This document shows, piece by piece, positions 32,486-41,272 of a DNA stretch of 64,000 bases. A model generated the notes under the pieces. That model saw only the letters and a program-made list of their open reading frames with translations. It searched no databases and was not told the DNA's origin. The position numbers and the translations under genes are program-made. Source of the stretch: Geomonas sp. RF6 (GTDB lineage: Bacteria > Desulfobacterota > Desulfuromonadia > Geobacterales > Geobacteraceae); NCBI RefSeq assembly GCF_021044625.1, contig NZ_CP087999.1:4237001-4301000 (forward strand), given 5' to 3'. Numbering within the stretch: position 1 is the stretch's first letter; every line of letters starts with the position of its first letter.

Positions 32486-32953
32486 GTGAAAAAGATCATC
32501 GTAGCAGTCGCAGCAATTCTCGCACTTTCGGCACCTTTCGCAGCGTTCGCGGCAATGGATCACGGCTCCATGAACATGGAGCATGGCCACGATATGGGTG
32601 ACGTCGCCCATCAGGAAGTCGTTGACGGGGTAAAGGTAACCTTCAAGGTCATGAGCATGAAGGAGCACATGAAGGCGATGAAGATGGAGATGCCGAAGGG
32701 GATGAAGGAGACCCACCACATCGCCGCCGAGTTCAAGGATGCCAAGAGCGGCAAGCCGATCACCGAAGGTACCGCGACGGTGAAGGTTCAGGGTCCGGAC
32801 GGCAGCACCCAGACGAAGGACCTCATGGCGATGCAGGGGCACTTCGGCGCCGATTTCGACCTCTCCAAAAAAGGGAAGTACGGCGTGATGAGCAAGTTCC
32901 AGCTCAAGGACGGCAAGACGCGCTCCAGCAAGTTCTGGTACACCGCAAAGTAG
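32486..32953 (+). CDS. Exported His/Met-rich metal-binding protein
   Basis: The 155-residue protein has a signal peptide cleaved near FAAFA-AMDHG and a mature N-terminus crowded with His and Met (MDHGSMNMEHGHDMGD). More Met/His clusters follow in FKVMSMKEHMKAMKMEMPKG. The remaining ~90 residues look like a single immunoglobulin-like beta domain (EGTATVKVQGPDGSTQTKDL). It starts with GTG 32486 after AAGGAG. The last position in the efflux operon suggests a periplasmic copper or silver carrier with a role like CusF, although the sequence is not CusF-like. Binding is inferred from composition. Confidence 0.8.
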   Translation: MKKIIVAVAAILALSAPFAAFAAMDHGSMNMEHGHDMGDVAHQEVVDGVKVTFKVMSMKEHMKAMKMEMPKGMKETHHIAAEFKDAKSGKPITEGTATVKVQGPDGSTQTKDLMAMQGHFGADFDLSKKGKYGVMSKFQLKDGKTRSSKFWYTAK

Positions 32954-33080
32954 TTTCGTCTCGCCTCGGCGTGCGGGGGCGGCTCGATCGGCCCCTGCAC
33001 GATGCTCGACCCGCGTCCCCTCCCACCCTGGGAGGGGACTGCCCACCTGCAATCCCAAGGGCAAATCCCCCCTGTCCCGC

Positions 33081-33205
33081 CCTATCCCCCTTCGCGAAGG
33101 TTCTTCCGGGAATTCCGGGGGAGCGTGGGTACATTGCCACGAAGCACTGCAGAAAGCGTAACGTTCCCCCCTTCGCAAAGGGGGGGACGCGAGGCCTCGT
33201 GCGGC
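33081..33205. repeat. Dispersed intergenic repeat, family C
   Basis: The 512-bp gap before 33466 has no gene. It carries CCCCCTTCGCGAAGGTTCTT, GAGCGTGGGTACATTGCCAC and GGGGACGCGAGGCCTCGTGC. The same blocks occur, mostly inverted, at 60459-60520 and 60700-60785, which shows a mobile or amplified intergenic element. Its ends are not defined here. Confidence 0.7.
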
Positions 33206-33465
33206 GCTTGGTGAATAGCTCCAGGTTCCCGGCAATCGCCCAAAAAATTGACTCACGCTCATTCCACTTTCTGCCAAAGGTTTGACTTGCGTCCCTTAAA
33301 CCCCCTGATTTTCCTGCCGAATCCCCATCCCTGCTAGTGGCACAGTAGTTGCTGCAAAGCCTTTGACCTCATCTCGATCGGTGTGTGACGCCACAAAGGG
33401 CGCGGCAGTAGACGATTTAGCCGTCGCCGGCGGGTGAGAGTGCAACTGGCAAGGAAGGTGCGCGC

Positions 33466-34440
33466 GTGGCTCTGGTAGAGTGCAACAACTGTGGTCATAA
33501 GATTTCCTCGAGGGCGAGAAGGTGCCCGAAATGCGCTGCTCCAGCGCAAGTCGCCCCTCCTATTGCGTCTACTCCCTCACCCCCTCCCTTTGCGGCGAAG
33601 GCGGCTTTCGCCGCTGCCGCTGCGTCCTCATTTCCCATAGATCGAGACTTTTCCTTCGGGCCTCCCGACGCGACGGCGGCGCAGGATGCCGAGGAAGCGC
33701 ATGCGCCCACGCAGGGAGTCCTCGCCAGGGTCCTGAGCCGCTTCAAACGCAGAAAGCCATCGGAAGAGGAGGGGGAGGTCGAGGAAGTATCGGAGCTCCA
33801 GGCGGCGCCCGCTGAGCTGGAGGAGGCCGAGAACGAGGATCTCTACTATCTCACCGGCGACGGCCGGACCGGCCCGGTACCGATTTCTTTCATGTATCAG
33901 ATGGTCTCCGACGGCGACCTCGACCTCAACACCATGGTGTCCAGGAAGGGGACTTCCGATTGGCTCACCTTCGCTCAATACCTCAAGGCGAAGGCAGACG
34001 AAGCCGCAAGTCCGAAAGCCGGCGCCGGAAAAGGGGCCGGGATGATCCCCTGGATCGTCATTTCCTCCCCCCTCTGGGGGAGCGCTGTCCCGGTCGTCGC
34101 GACACAGATCTGGGTGACACTGGGATACCGTCCCCTGGCATATCAGGCTCATCTTTGGTGGTCGGTCCTTCTCCTTGTCACCGCCGCCTGCTGTCTCGAT
34201 TTCCGCGCCCGCAAAAAGGCGGGGGAGGCGGTCGGTGCCGCTGATCTTTGGCTTTCCCTGCTGGTCCCGGTTTATCTCTACCGTCGGCAAAAGTCCGCGC
34301 TGTCCCTCCTGGCAGCCTTCACCCTCCTGACCCTCTGTTGCCTGGCAGCGCTGGGGGGCTTCGTACTGGTGAACGGCTACAACGCCCCGATTCTCACCGT
34401 CATTGAAAGGATGGATCATGTCCAGCGCCACCTGCATTGA
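33466..34440 (+). CDS. Zinc-ribbon, GYF-like domain and membrane protein of unknown function
   Basis: The 324-residue protein starts at GTG 33466 after GGAAGG. It has an N-terminal zinc ribbon (CNNCGHKISSRARRCPKCA), an Ala/Pro-rich linker, an acidic region, then a GYF_2-like domain (YYLTGDGRTGPVPISFMYQM, residues ~127-170). Four predicted membrane helices fill the last 130 residues. Such proteins sit in the membrane with the ribbon in the cytoplasm. The next gene begins inside its end and also has zinc ribbons plus a membrane anchor, so the two likely act together. No process can be assigned. Confidence 0.78.
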   Translation: MALVECNNCGHKISSRARRCPKCAAPAQVAPPIASTPSPPPFAAKAAFAAAAASSFPIDRDFSFGPPDATAAQDAEEAHAPTQGVLARVLSRFKRRKPSEEEGEVEEVSELQAAPAELEEAENEDLYYLTGDGRTGPVPISFMYQMVSDGDLDLNTMVSRKGTSDWLTFAQYLKAKADEAASPKAGAGKGAGMIPWIVISSPLWGSAVPVVATQIWVTLGYRPLAYQAHLWWSVLLLVTAACCLDFRARKKAGEAVGAADLWLSLLVPVYLYRRQKSALSLLAAFTLLTLCCLAALGGFVLVNGYNAPILTVIERMDHVQRHLH

Positions 34441-35170
34441 GTGCAAATCCGATATCCCCGACGGCCTCGATCTTTGTCCCGAATGCGGCTTCCACTTTGC
34501 GGACACGCCCCCGATAAAGTGTCCGGAATGCTCCAATGTCGTCGTCTTTACCGGCGGCGTCTGCCCCGAGTGCGGCTTTCCCTACGACGCGCTGGAAGAG
34601 TTGCTGCTGGAGGATGAAGTCGATTCGGCAGACGCCTCTGTGACATCGCAGGCGGGACAGCTTCCGGCGATGCTGAAGCATGCCGCAGCTGCCTCGGCCC
34701 CCCAATTCACGCTGACCGCTCCCGTTGTGGAAGGGGAAGGGGAGGGGAGTTCCCCGGCCACGCTGTCCGGCGAGCAGGTAACTACACTGGAGCAGCTTGT
34801 GGGCAGGATCGCGAGCTGCCTCGAAGAGATAAAGAACAGCAAGGGAAGCTCGCTCAATGACCTCTTAGGCGACGTGCAGACGTTTCTGGAGCACATCGAG
34901 CAGCTCAAGCAGGATAATCAGCAGACCTTGCAGGGAATGCAGGAGATCGCCGCCACTTTCAGCAGCGAAATGAAAGGGGTGGTCGATGGACTAAACAGCG
35001 CGAAGGCTTCTGCGATCACCGAGGTGACGGCAGCGAAGCAGGGTAGCTCGGATGCCGCTGAGAGAGTCAGCGGCACGGTGGACTACATTTTCTACATCTC
35101 CCTCGGAATCGTTCTATTCACGGCGCTGAACATGGTCGTCACCATGTACGTCATCAAACTCCTGAAGTAG
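34418..35170 (+). CDS. Double zinc-ribbon protein with coiled coil and C-terminal membrane anchor
   Basis: The 250-residue protein starts at ATG 34418, overlapping the previous gene by 23 bp, with AAAGGA upstream. Two zinc ribbons follow one another: CIECKSDIPDGLDLCPECG and CPECSNVVVFTGGVCPECG. An acidic linker leads to a helical region (about 125-215) rich in Gln and Leu that could form a coiled coil (QTFLEHIEQLKQDNQQTLQG). The C-terminus has one membrane helix (YIFYISLGIVLFTALNMVVT). The order is reminiscent of tail-anchored scaffold proteins. Function is unknown. Confidence 0.8.
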   Translation: MSSATCIECKSDIPDGLDLCPECGFHFADTPPIKCPECSNVVVFTGGVCPECGFPYDALEELLLEDEVDSADASVTSQAGQLPAMLKHAAAASAPQFTLTAPVVEGEGEGSSPATLSGEQVTTLEQLVGRIASCLEEIKNSKGSSLNDLLGDVQTFLEHIEQLKQDNQQTLQGMQEIAATFSSEMKGVVDGLNSAKASAITEVTAAKQGSSDAAERVSGTVDYIFYISLGIVLFTALNMVVTMYVIKLLK

Positions 35171-35258
35171 GTCTCAATTTCCTCCTCAATAGATGGCTCC
35201 CCCTCTCCACCGGGCAGGGGGGGCTGTCCCGCATCGGGGAGCCCGCAGTAACGAACGC

Positions 35259-36014
35259 TTACCGCTGCGCCTCTTTCTCTCTCCCCCTTTCCTGCAGGAT
35301 CCCCGACAGTTCAACCGCATTTCTCGGTGCGTGCCCCCCCAGATCGTTGTTGTAGTAGATGTACACGTCCCGCCCCTCGGCGAGATACTGCTCGATCCGC
35401 GTTGCGTCTTGCGCGATAGTTTCCGAGGTGTAGTTGCCGTTGTAGGTGCCGCGGTAGCCGTGCCTGCGGATGTACACGAAATCTGTCGTCGGCGGAGGAG
35501 CGTCGAGGAAGGGGGGCCAGTCCGCCATGCAGAAGGTGACGCCATGCTTTTGCAGCAGCTCGGTCACTTCCGGGATGAACCAGCTCTCGTGTCTGAACTC
35601 GATGGTGTGGCGCACCCGGTAGTTGTCCAACTGGGCGAGGAAGGGGGCGAGGCGCTCCAGGTCCACCTTGAAGCTCGGTGGGAGCTGCCAGAGTACAACG
35701 CTCATCTTTTCCTTCAGCTCGAAGGCCGGGAGGAAGAACCTTTCCAGGTTCACCTCCGGATCCAGAAGCTTCTTGATGTGGGTGATAAAGCGGCTCCCCT
35801 TCACCGCGAAGACAAAGTGGCCCGGGCTTTCATCGTGCCAGCGCCTGAAGGTTTCGGCGTTGGGGGTGCGGTAGAAGGTGACATTGAGCTCGACGGTGGA
35901 AAACAACGTCTGGTAGTGAGAAAACCATTTCTTCGTGGGCAGATCATCCGGGTAAAAGTTTCCCCGCCAGTGGCGGTAGCTGTAACCGCTGCAACCGATA
36001 TAGACCTCGGCCAT
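35259..36014 (-). CDS. DUF72 (YecE-like) family protein
   Basis: The 251-residue protein is a typical DUF72 member, a TIM-barrel family of unknown activity. It begins VYIGCSGYSYRHWRGNFYP, contains EFRHESWF and YNNDLGGHAPRNA, all family hallmarks. ATG 36014 is preferred because GGGAGG lies seven bases upstream; two in-frame ATGs further up lie in the ribosome site. The gene is alone on its strand. The family is widespread in bacteria and archaea and no substrate has been agreed. Confidence 0.9.
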   Translation of the reverse strand: MAEVYIGCSGYSYRHWRGNFYPDDLPTKKWFSHYQTLFSTVELNVTFYRTPNAETFRRWHDESPGHFVFAVKGSRFITHIKKLLDPEVNLERFFLPAFELKEKMSVVLWQLPPSFKVDLERLAPFLAQLDNYRVRHTIEFRHESWFIPEVTELLQKHGVTFCMADWPPFLDAPPPTTDFVYIRRHGYRGTYNGNYTSETIAQDATRIEQYLAEGRDVYIYYNNDLGGHAPRNAVELSGILQERGREKEAQR

Positions 36015-36360
36015 TGACATACCTCCCAGCATGGGTCCTGTGGAAATTATACACCCCCTCCTTAGGCGAGCTTTTCACGGCCTTCCCCCTCCACCTTTTG
36101 TTCCAGAAAGGCATCTCCCATTTCCTGCTGCTCCGAGTGGGTGGCGGCCAGTTGTGCATCTATGTCTCTTGCTGTTGTTCAACTGTCGCTCATCGTGGCC
36201 GCCACCTGAAGTGTAAGTGGTTGATGCTTCGGGATTTACTCTTGGCACGCATACAGCTTAGTAACGTCTAATGCCATTTGTTTGCACCCAGAAGCGGGTC
36301 TTGAAAAAAGGGAATAGCTCAGAGGGCGGGTTCGGTTTACCCATTTAAGAGGAGGTCACC
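36015..36360. other. Intergenic region, nothing recognised
   Basis: This 346-bp stretch between divergent genes carries the promoters of both. I see no gene, repeat or clear operator; the right end has AAGAGGAGG as ribosome site for the next gene. Confidence 0.5.
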
Positions 36361-37062
36361 ATGAAAAGGACGAGTTGCAAGTTGCGCATCATCGCCGGGT
36401 CCTTCGCGGCACTTCTTTCGGTAATCACTCCAGCTTTTGCGTTTGCCGACTGCCAGGCCGATCTCAACAGGGCGAGGAGCGCATCTGAGAAAGATGCCGA
36501 GACCATGACCATCAGCGAGGCGAACCGGGCGGCCAGCGCCTGGGACAAGGTCACCGCCAGCTGCCCCACCGAAATCTCCTTCCTTGCCACGGGGATGGTC
36601 GGCCTGTACCGGTGTCTGTCCGGGTGCCTCTACGCTGAGGAAGTTTCGGGAGGAAAGGAATATACCGACAGCGACCTCACGCGCGCCGCCAGCGCGTGGG
36701 AGAGCGCCGCGGCCATGTGCACGGGGGACATTTCGAGGGAGGCGGCGGAGAATGCCGGGATCTACAGGTGCGCAGCCGAATGGAACCGCGCTGCAGACTT
36801 TGAGGAGGCAGACAATACCGAGGCGGCTGCCATGGCGTGGGCGAAGGTGGCCGCTACCTGCACAGGCGCCGATGCCAGGGAGGCGCGTTGCAACGCGGAC
36901 TACAACTACGCCATGGCTCTTCTGGAGAAGATGGAAGACGGGACGGCAAAAGATGACAGCGGCAAATTAGCGGAGGCGTGGGAAAAGGCGACGGTGAGCT
37001 GCACAGGTAAAAAACCGGAGGGCGCCGGCATCGTGAAGGGACTGAAGCAGACCCCTATCTGA
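36361..37062 (+). CDS. Exported Cys-containing four-repeat protein, function unknown
   Basis: The 233-residue protein has a signal peptide ending AFAFA-DC. The mature part is helical and contains four units with an AW...C pattern: ASAWDKVTASCPTEIS, ASAWESAAAMCTGDIS, MAWAKVAATCTGADA and EAWEKATVSCTGKK. Each unit also has an acidic stretch (for example FEEADNTEAAA). About eight Cys are spaced so that disulfides could staple helical pairs, like Sel1/TPR-type solenoids in the periplasm. It is not linked to a neighbour by strand or spacing. ATG 36361 follows AAGAGGAGG. The family is not recognised. Confidence 0.75.
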   Translation: MKRTSCKLRIIAGSFAALLSVITPAFAFADCQADLNRARSASEKDAETMTISEANRAASAWDKVTASCPTEISFLATGMVGLYRCLSGCLYAEEVSGGKEYTDSDLTRAASAWESAAAMCTGDISREAAENAGIYRCAAEWNRAADFEEADNTEAAAMAWAKVAATCTGADAREARCNADYNYAMALLEKMEDGTAKDDSGKLAEAWEKATVSCTGKKPEGAGIVKGLKQTPI

Positions 37063-37131
37063 CCTTTCCTCCTGCCTTACGCGATGTCCCGGCTGAAGCG
37101 CCCCCTGGCGCGGCCTGTCGGGGCATCGCTC

Positions 37132-40100
37132 CTACCGTTGCGCCACAAGCTCCCTGATCATCGTCACCGTCTTCTTGAAATCGATCGGCTTCGTCAGATA
37201 GGCGTCCATCCCTGCCGCACGGCATCGCCCCTCGTCTTCCTGCGATGCATGGGCGGTCATCGCCACGATGATGGTCCGGGCCCCTTCCTCCGTATCCTCC
37301 TTCTCACGTATCGCCTTCGTCGCCTCGAACCCGTCCATGCGCGGCATCTGGATGTCCATGAGAATGAGGTGGTGCTTTTTCTCCTCCCACATCTCTACGG
37401 CGTGCTCGCCGTCTTCCGCTATGTCGAGCTCGAATTGCAGGCGTCCCAGCATGGTGGCGAGAAGGTGCCTGATCACTGCGTCGTCCTCGACCACGAGGAG
37501 GCGAGGGGAGACCGCGCCCCCCTGTTGTGCCGGCTCGCTCTGGACAGGGAGGTGCGCACGATCCGGTGCCGCGTCATCGGCGGGAGGGGTTTCCTCGAGA
37601 GGAACGGTGAAGGAGAAGGTGCTGCCGACCCCGGCCCTGCTCTCAAAGGAAACAGTTCCCCCCATCCGCTCCACCAGCTCCTTGCAGATGGTGAGACCGA
37701 GGCCGGTCCCCCCGTACAACCGGGTGTTGGAGTCGTCGACCTGGCTGAAGGAGCTGAAAAGAAGATGTTTCTTGTCGTCCGGTATGCCGATCCCCGTGTC
37801 GGTGACGGAGAAGGTGAAGATCCTTGTGCCGTCGCCGGAGCGCTCCCCCGACTCTACCCGCAGATCGACACTTCCGCGTTCGGTGAACTTCACCGCATTG
37901 CCGAGCAGGTTCGTCAGGACCTGCCTGAGCCGCACCTGGTCCCCCACCACGATTTCCGGGAGCCCCGCCTGCAACGACGTCGTGAGCTGCAATCCCTTGC
38001 GGCGAGCCTTCGCCACCAGGATCTCCGTGGCGCTGTGCAGGCATTTCTCCAGGGGGAATGGCTTCCTCTCCAGGGAGATCTTCCCTGCCTCCACCTTGGT
38101 AAGGTCCAGGATGTCGTTGAGGATTCTCAGCAGCGACCGGGCGCAGCGGTCGGCCGTCTCCAGGTGTTCGCGCTGTTCCTCTTCGAGGGTGCCGCCGAGC
38201 GCGAGCTCGATCATCCCGAGGACACCGGTCATCGGGGTGCGCAGCTCGTGGCTCATGTTTGCCAGGAAGCGGCTCTTGGCCCTGTTCGCCGCCTCTGCGG
38301 CATCCTTCGCCTGGCGCAGCTTCTTCTCGTTTATCTTTCGCTCCATGGCAAGGGAGACCTGGTCGGCCACCGCCTTCATGAGGGACAGGTCGTCTTCCGT
38401 GAAGGCGCTCTTGCTGCGGGTGCCGAAAGACAGGGTGCCGATTACCTTTCCTTCCGACACGAGCGGGTGGCAGGCGTAGGCCTGCACACCGTACGACTTG
38501 ACCAGCGCAGTTCTGGGGTCCGATGTCGTGGAGATCTCTTCCGCAACGATGCGGCACCCTTCCTGTGCCACGCAACCGCACACGGCAACACCGAGGTCCA
38601 GCCACTCGATGGCGCGCGCCTCACTTTCGGGGATTCCGGCATGGGCATTGAGGCGCAGGCGCATCGTCTCCTCGTCGAGGAGGAAGTTGAAAAAGACGTG
38701 GCAATCGAGGAACTTCATCACCCTGAGGCAAAGCTTCTCCACCACCTTCTGGGGGTCCTTGCTCTCCAGGAGCTCGCTTGCGGTCTCGGCCAGAATGTTC
38801 ATCCTCACTGAGCTGCGCTGCAGCGCCTCTTCAGCCGCCTTCCGCTCCGTGATGTCCCGGGTTATCACGACCGCGAGGATCTGTTCTCCGTTTTTATCCC
38901 GCACCGGCTCCGCGCTGAAGCTGAAGTACCACTCACGCCCGGTGTCGCGTCGCCTGCAGTGCAACTCCACATCCACCACCGACTCACCCTTTAGCACCCG
39001 CGATAGTGGCCACTCCTCCTGCGGGACGACCTCCCGCTCCAGCGTGCGCAGCTCGAAAATCTGGCCGGCGCGGTCCTCCAGAACGCGCCTCATTTCCTCT
39101 CTGCTGGCGAATTCGTTGATGCGTGCCTGCGCGGCGTTGACGAAGATGAAGCTTCCCTCCATGTCGCAGATAACGATTCCGTCAGCGACGGAATCAAAGA
39201 CTGCCTCGAACTGCGACCGGTTCTGCTCCACCTGGGCCATGGCGTCCCGCAACGCAACCTCGGAGCGCTTCCTCCCGGTGACGTCGAGCACGATCCCCAC
39301 GTAGCGCCGCAGCGCCCCTTCCTCATTGCAAAGCGGCCGCCCCAGGCACTGCAACCAGCGCGTCTCTCCGTTTGGACGGAGGATGCGGTACTCGAGATCA
39401 AACTCGATACCCTGCCGCGCAGCTTCCCGTGCGTGGAGCACCGCCTCGGCGCGGTCGGCGGGGTGCACCACCGCTATCCACGACTCGAAACAGGCGGGGC
39501 AACTTCCCGATTCGAGTCCGTACAACTCCCAGAGCTGAGGCGACCACATGCTGTTGTCGCTCACGATGTCCCATTCCCACGTCGCTGCCCGAGCCGCCTG
39601 CAATGCGATCTGGAAGTGCTCTACAGCCGCAGTCGTAGGGGGCGGTGGTGAATCGGGCTCAAAGGCGAGCATCACCAGCTTCTCCGCCGCGTAAGGCTGC
39701 AGAAGAGGGGTGGCGACGAGATTGACGATGGCCTCGGCTCCGTTGCCGTGCATCTTAATGCCGCGCAGCGACACGTCTCTCCCTTCAGCGAACGCACTCG
39801 CAAGAAGTGCGTGCAGGGGAGAGCGCAACTTCTCGTCGACAAGTTTCAGGAGGTCACGCGGCAGATCGCCTGATGGGAGGTGGAGGAAAGTGGAGGCATG
39901 ACCGGAGAGGTGGACAGCTTCGAACCTGTCGTTAACTACAATGTACGGCGGGACGTAACGTTCCCTGATCTGCTGCTCCGCCGCCAAGACCGCAGCGTCC
40001 GCGTCGACCGGTGTATGAACGGTGAGGGTGGGGCTGGAAGGATTAGGGGCCGTTCTATAGCCATGGGAAGGCCTCTGCGTAAACCCATCCATTGCAGAAC

Positions 40101-40134
40101 TCGCAGCTTTTCTGACTTCCGTGGATTCTGCCAT
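37132..40134 (-). CDS. Hybrid sensor histidine kinase with three PAS, one GAF and a receiver domain
   Basis: The 1000-residue soluble protein (start ATG 40134; an upstream in-frame start at 40188 is possible) has these parts: PAS-like (about 60-160), PAS with PAC (187-287), PAS with PAC (310-432), GAF (447-597), HisKA with His629 in MSHELRTPM, HATPase (732-847) with DTGIGIP and GGTGLGL, and a receiver (877-1000) with Asp927 in LILMDIQMPRMDG. The N-terminal VPPYIVVNDRFEAVHLSG segment resembles the PAS region after CheB-CheR fusions, as if derived from such a protein. It has no membrane helix, so it would sense a cytoplasmic signal. No partner gene is adjacent. Confidence 0.92.
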   Translation of the reverse strand: MAESTEVRKAASSAMDGFTQRPSHGYRTAPNPSSPTLTVHTPVDADAAVLAAEQQIRERYVPPYIVVNDRFEAVHLSGHASTFLHLPSGDLPRDLLKLVDEKLRSPLHALLASAFAEGRDVSLRGIKMHGNGAEAIVNLVATPLLQPYAAEKLVMLAFEPDSPPPPTTAAVEHFQIALQAARAATWEWDIVSDNSMWSPQLWELYGLESGSCPACFESWIAVVHPADRAEAVLHAREAARQGIEFDLEYRILRPNGETRWLQCLGRPLCNEEGALRRYVGIVLDVTGRKRSEVALRDAMAQVEQNRSQFEAVFDSVADGIVICDMEGSFIFVNAAQARINEFASREEMRRVLEDRAGQIFELRTLEREVVPQEEWPLSRVLKGESVVDVELHCRRRDTGREWYFSFSAEPVRDKNGEQILAVVITRDITERKAAEEALQRSSVRMNILAETASELLESKDPQKVVEKLCLRVMKFLDCHVFFNFLLDEETMRLRLNAHAGIPESEARAIEWLDLGVAVCGCVAQEGCRIVAEEISTTSDPRTALVKSYGVQAYACHPLVSEGKVIGTLSFGTRSKSAFTEDDLSLMKAVADQVSLAMERKINEKKLRQAKDAAEAANRAKSRFLANMSHELRTPMTGVLGMIELALGGTLEEEQREHLETADRCARSLLRILNDILDLTKVEAGKISLERKPFPLEKCLHSATEILVAKARRKGLQLTTSLQAGLPEIVVGDQVRLRQVLTNLLGNAVKFTERGSVDLRVESGERSGDGTRIFTFSVTDTGIGIPDDKKHLLFSSFSQVDDSNTRLYGGTGLGLTICKELVERMGGTVSFESRAGVGSTFSFTVPLEETPPADDAAPDRAHLPVQSEPAQQGGAVSPRLLVVEDDAVIRHLLATMLGRLQFELDIAEDGEHAVEMWEEKKHHLILMDIQMPRMDGFEATKAIREKEDTEEGARTIIVAMTAHASQEDEGRCRAAGMDAYLTKPIDFKKTVTMIRELVAQR

Positions 40135-40386
40135 CCGGAAACTGTTCCTCGTCTGGTGAGATGACTTCTGCCGCCTGCCGTCACACATATGAAGTCATAG
40201 CTGACGGGGTGCAGGTAAGACCCGGGGAATAATAGCAACTTTGGAGAAGGACGTACACTACAAGCTAATGACTCTACCAAACTTTTATCAGTTTTTTTTA
40301 CACACGGTAAATTAATGTTGCCCGTACAGTTCTGCACTGTCAGGAGGGAGGATGGTGCTGCTTCTGTGCATCTTTTGTTGATGCCA

Positions 40387-40427
40387 AAAAACAAAGCCCG
40401 TGCAGTCTGCCTGCGCGGGCTTTTCCT
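40387..40427 (-). terminator. Rho-independent terminator for the 58-residue gene
   Basis: On the reverse strand AAGCCCGCGCAG-loop-CTGCACGGGCTT is followed by TGTTTTTT. It begins 30 bp after the stop at 40457. This supports a short transcript ending here. Confidence 0.75.
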
Positions 40428-40456
40428 GATGCGGTTTGTATGTTCGTTCGTATGGG

Positions 40457-40633
40457 CTACCTTTGAGAGCCCTTTTTGCCCGATGAGGATTTGCGTGCCG
40501 TCTGGCTGCTCTTACTGCTGGAGCTGGTTCTGCCTTTCTGCTGTGAAGGATTTTTTGCAGTGATCTGCTTTTTGGAGTTCGCCTTCGTCGTGCTGGTGGA
40601 CTTGCGGCTGCTTCCCGACTCCTTCGTTCTCAT
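40457..40633 (-). CDS. Small Ser/Lys-rich basic protein (58 residues)
   Basis: A reverse-strand frame of 58 codons starts at ATG 40633 with AAGG eight bases upstream and stops with TAG at 40457. A good terminator follows after 30 bp. The product begins MRTKESGSSRKSTSTTKANS and ends KSSSGKKGSQR. It is about one-third Ser, rich in Lys, Arg, Thr and Gln, with one acidic residue and almost no hydrophobic ones. It should be disordered and could bind nucleic acid or polyphosphate. Its existence as a gene is inferred from start, codon pattern and terminator. Confidence 0.55.
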   Translation of the reverse strand: MRTKESGSSRKSTSTTKANSKKQITAKNPSQQKGRTSSSSKSSQTARKSSSGKKGSQR

Positions 40634-40944
40634 CTAAGGCACCTTCTTTCTAACGATATTTAACTCCTTCAGTTTCACCATAATAGCACAAAGCCGAATC
40701 CCGATGTCACGCTATAAAAGGAGGAATAACCCCCCGGCGCCCCCTCTCATGAGGACCGGCACCAGCTACCTCAAATGAGGCGGCAGCTGGAGCATACAGG
40801 GTGCTCTTCAGTGCGTCGCGCTGCTTCACTCAATTTGCATGCCTGTAATTTCAAGGTGTTATCTCGGTGAAGGCGATTGGCATGCCGCGTGCTAAATGAA
40901 GAGCAAAAGGTTTGCGCCTTTATCAATTTTTTAGGAGTCTCAAA
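40634..40944. other. Intergenic region without a recognised gene
   Basis: About 310 bp between the divergent small genes. It holds promoters for both, AAGGAGGAATAA at about 40719-40730 without a useful frame after it, and the TTAGGAG ribosome site at its right end. No repeat or operator stands out. Confidence 0.4.
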
Positions 40945-41196
40945 ATGAAAAAAGTAGTTTCCTCCATCGTTGCTGCTCTCGTTGCTGTTGCTTTTGCTGG
41001 CGTTGTTTTCGCTGCTGACACCACCGCTCCGGCTGCTCCGGCTGCTCCGGCTGCTGAAGTGAAGAAAGAAGAAAAAGCTCCGGCTAAAAAAGCCAAGAAA
41101 GCAAAGAAAGCGAAGAAAGCAAAGAAAGCTGCCAAGAAAGAAGAAGCAGCTCCGGCAGCACCGGCAGCTCCGGCTGCAGCTCCCGCAGCGAAGTAA
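40945..41196 (+). CDS. Small exported Lys/Ala/Pro-rich protein
   Basis: The 83-residue protein has a signal peptide (MKKVVSSIVAALVAVAFAGV, cleaved near VFA-AD). The mature part is low complexity: APAAPAAPAA, then a run of KKAKKAKKAKKAKKAAKK, then APAAPAAPAAAPAAK. It is strongly basic in the middle and has no Cys or aromatic residue. ATG 40945 follows TTAGGAGTCTC and a terminator lies 19 bp after the stop. It may bind peptidoglycan, anionic polysaccharide or nucleic acid outside the cell, or serve as a structural filler; sequence alone cannot decide. Confidence 0.8.
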   Translation: MKKVVSSIVAALVAVAFAGVVFAADTTAPAAPAAPAAEVKKEEKAPAKKAKKAKKAKKAKKAAKKEEAAPAAPAAPAAAPAAK

Positions 41197-41214
41197 TTTC
41201 TCTCGCTAGAGCAC

Positions 41215-41246
41215 AAAAGGCCGCATCCTCGGATGCGGCCTTTTTT
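41215..41246 (+). terminator. Rho-independent terminator
   Basis: AAAAGGCCGCATCC-TC-GGATGCGGCCTTTTTT is a near-perfect hairpin with a T-run, 19 bp after the stop of the Lys/Ala-rich gene. Confidence 0.9.
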
Positions 41247-41272
41247 ATGCCTCGCCGGTGCCGATTTCACAT

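Noticed and set aside
37084-38811. Long forward open frame opposite the hybrid kinase
   Set aside because: It shadows kinase coding sequence with intact HisKA, HATPase and receiver domains on the reverse strand.
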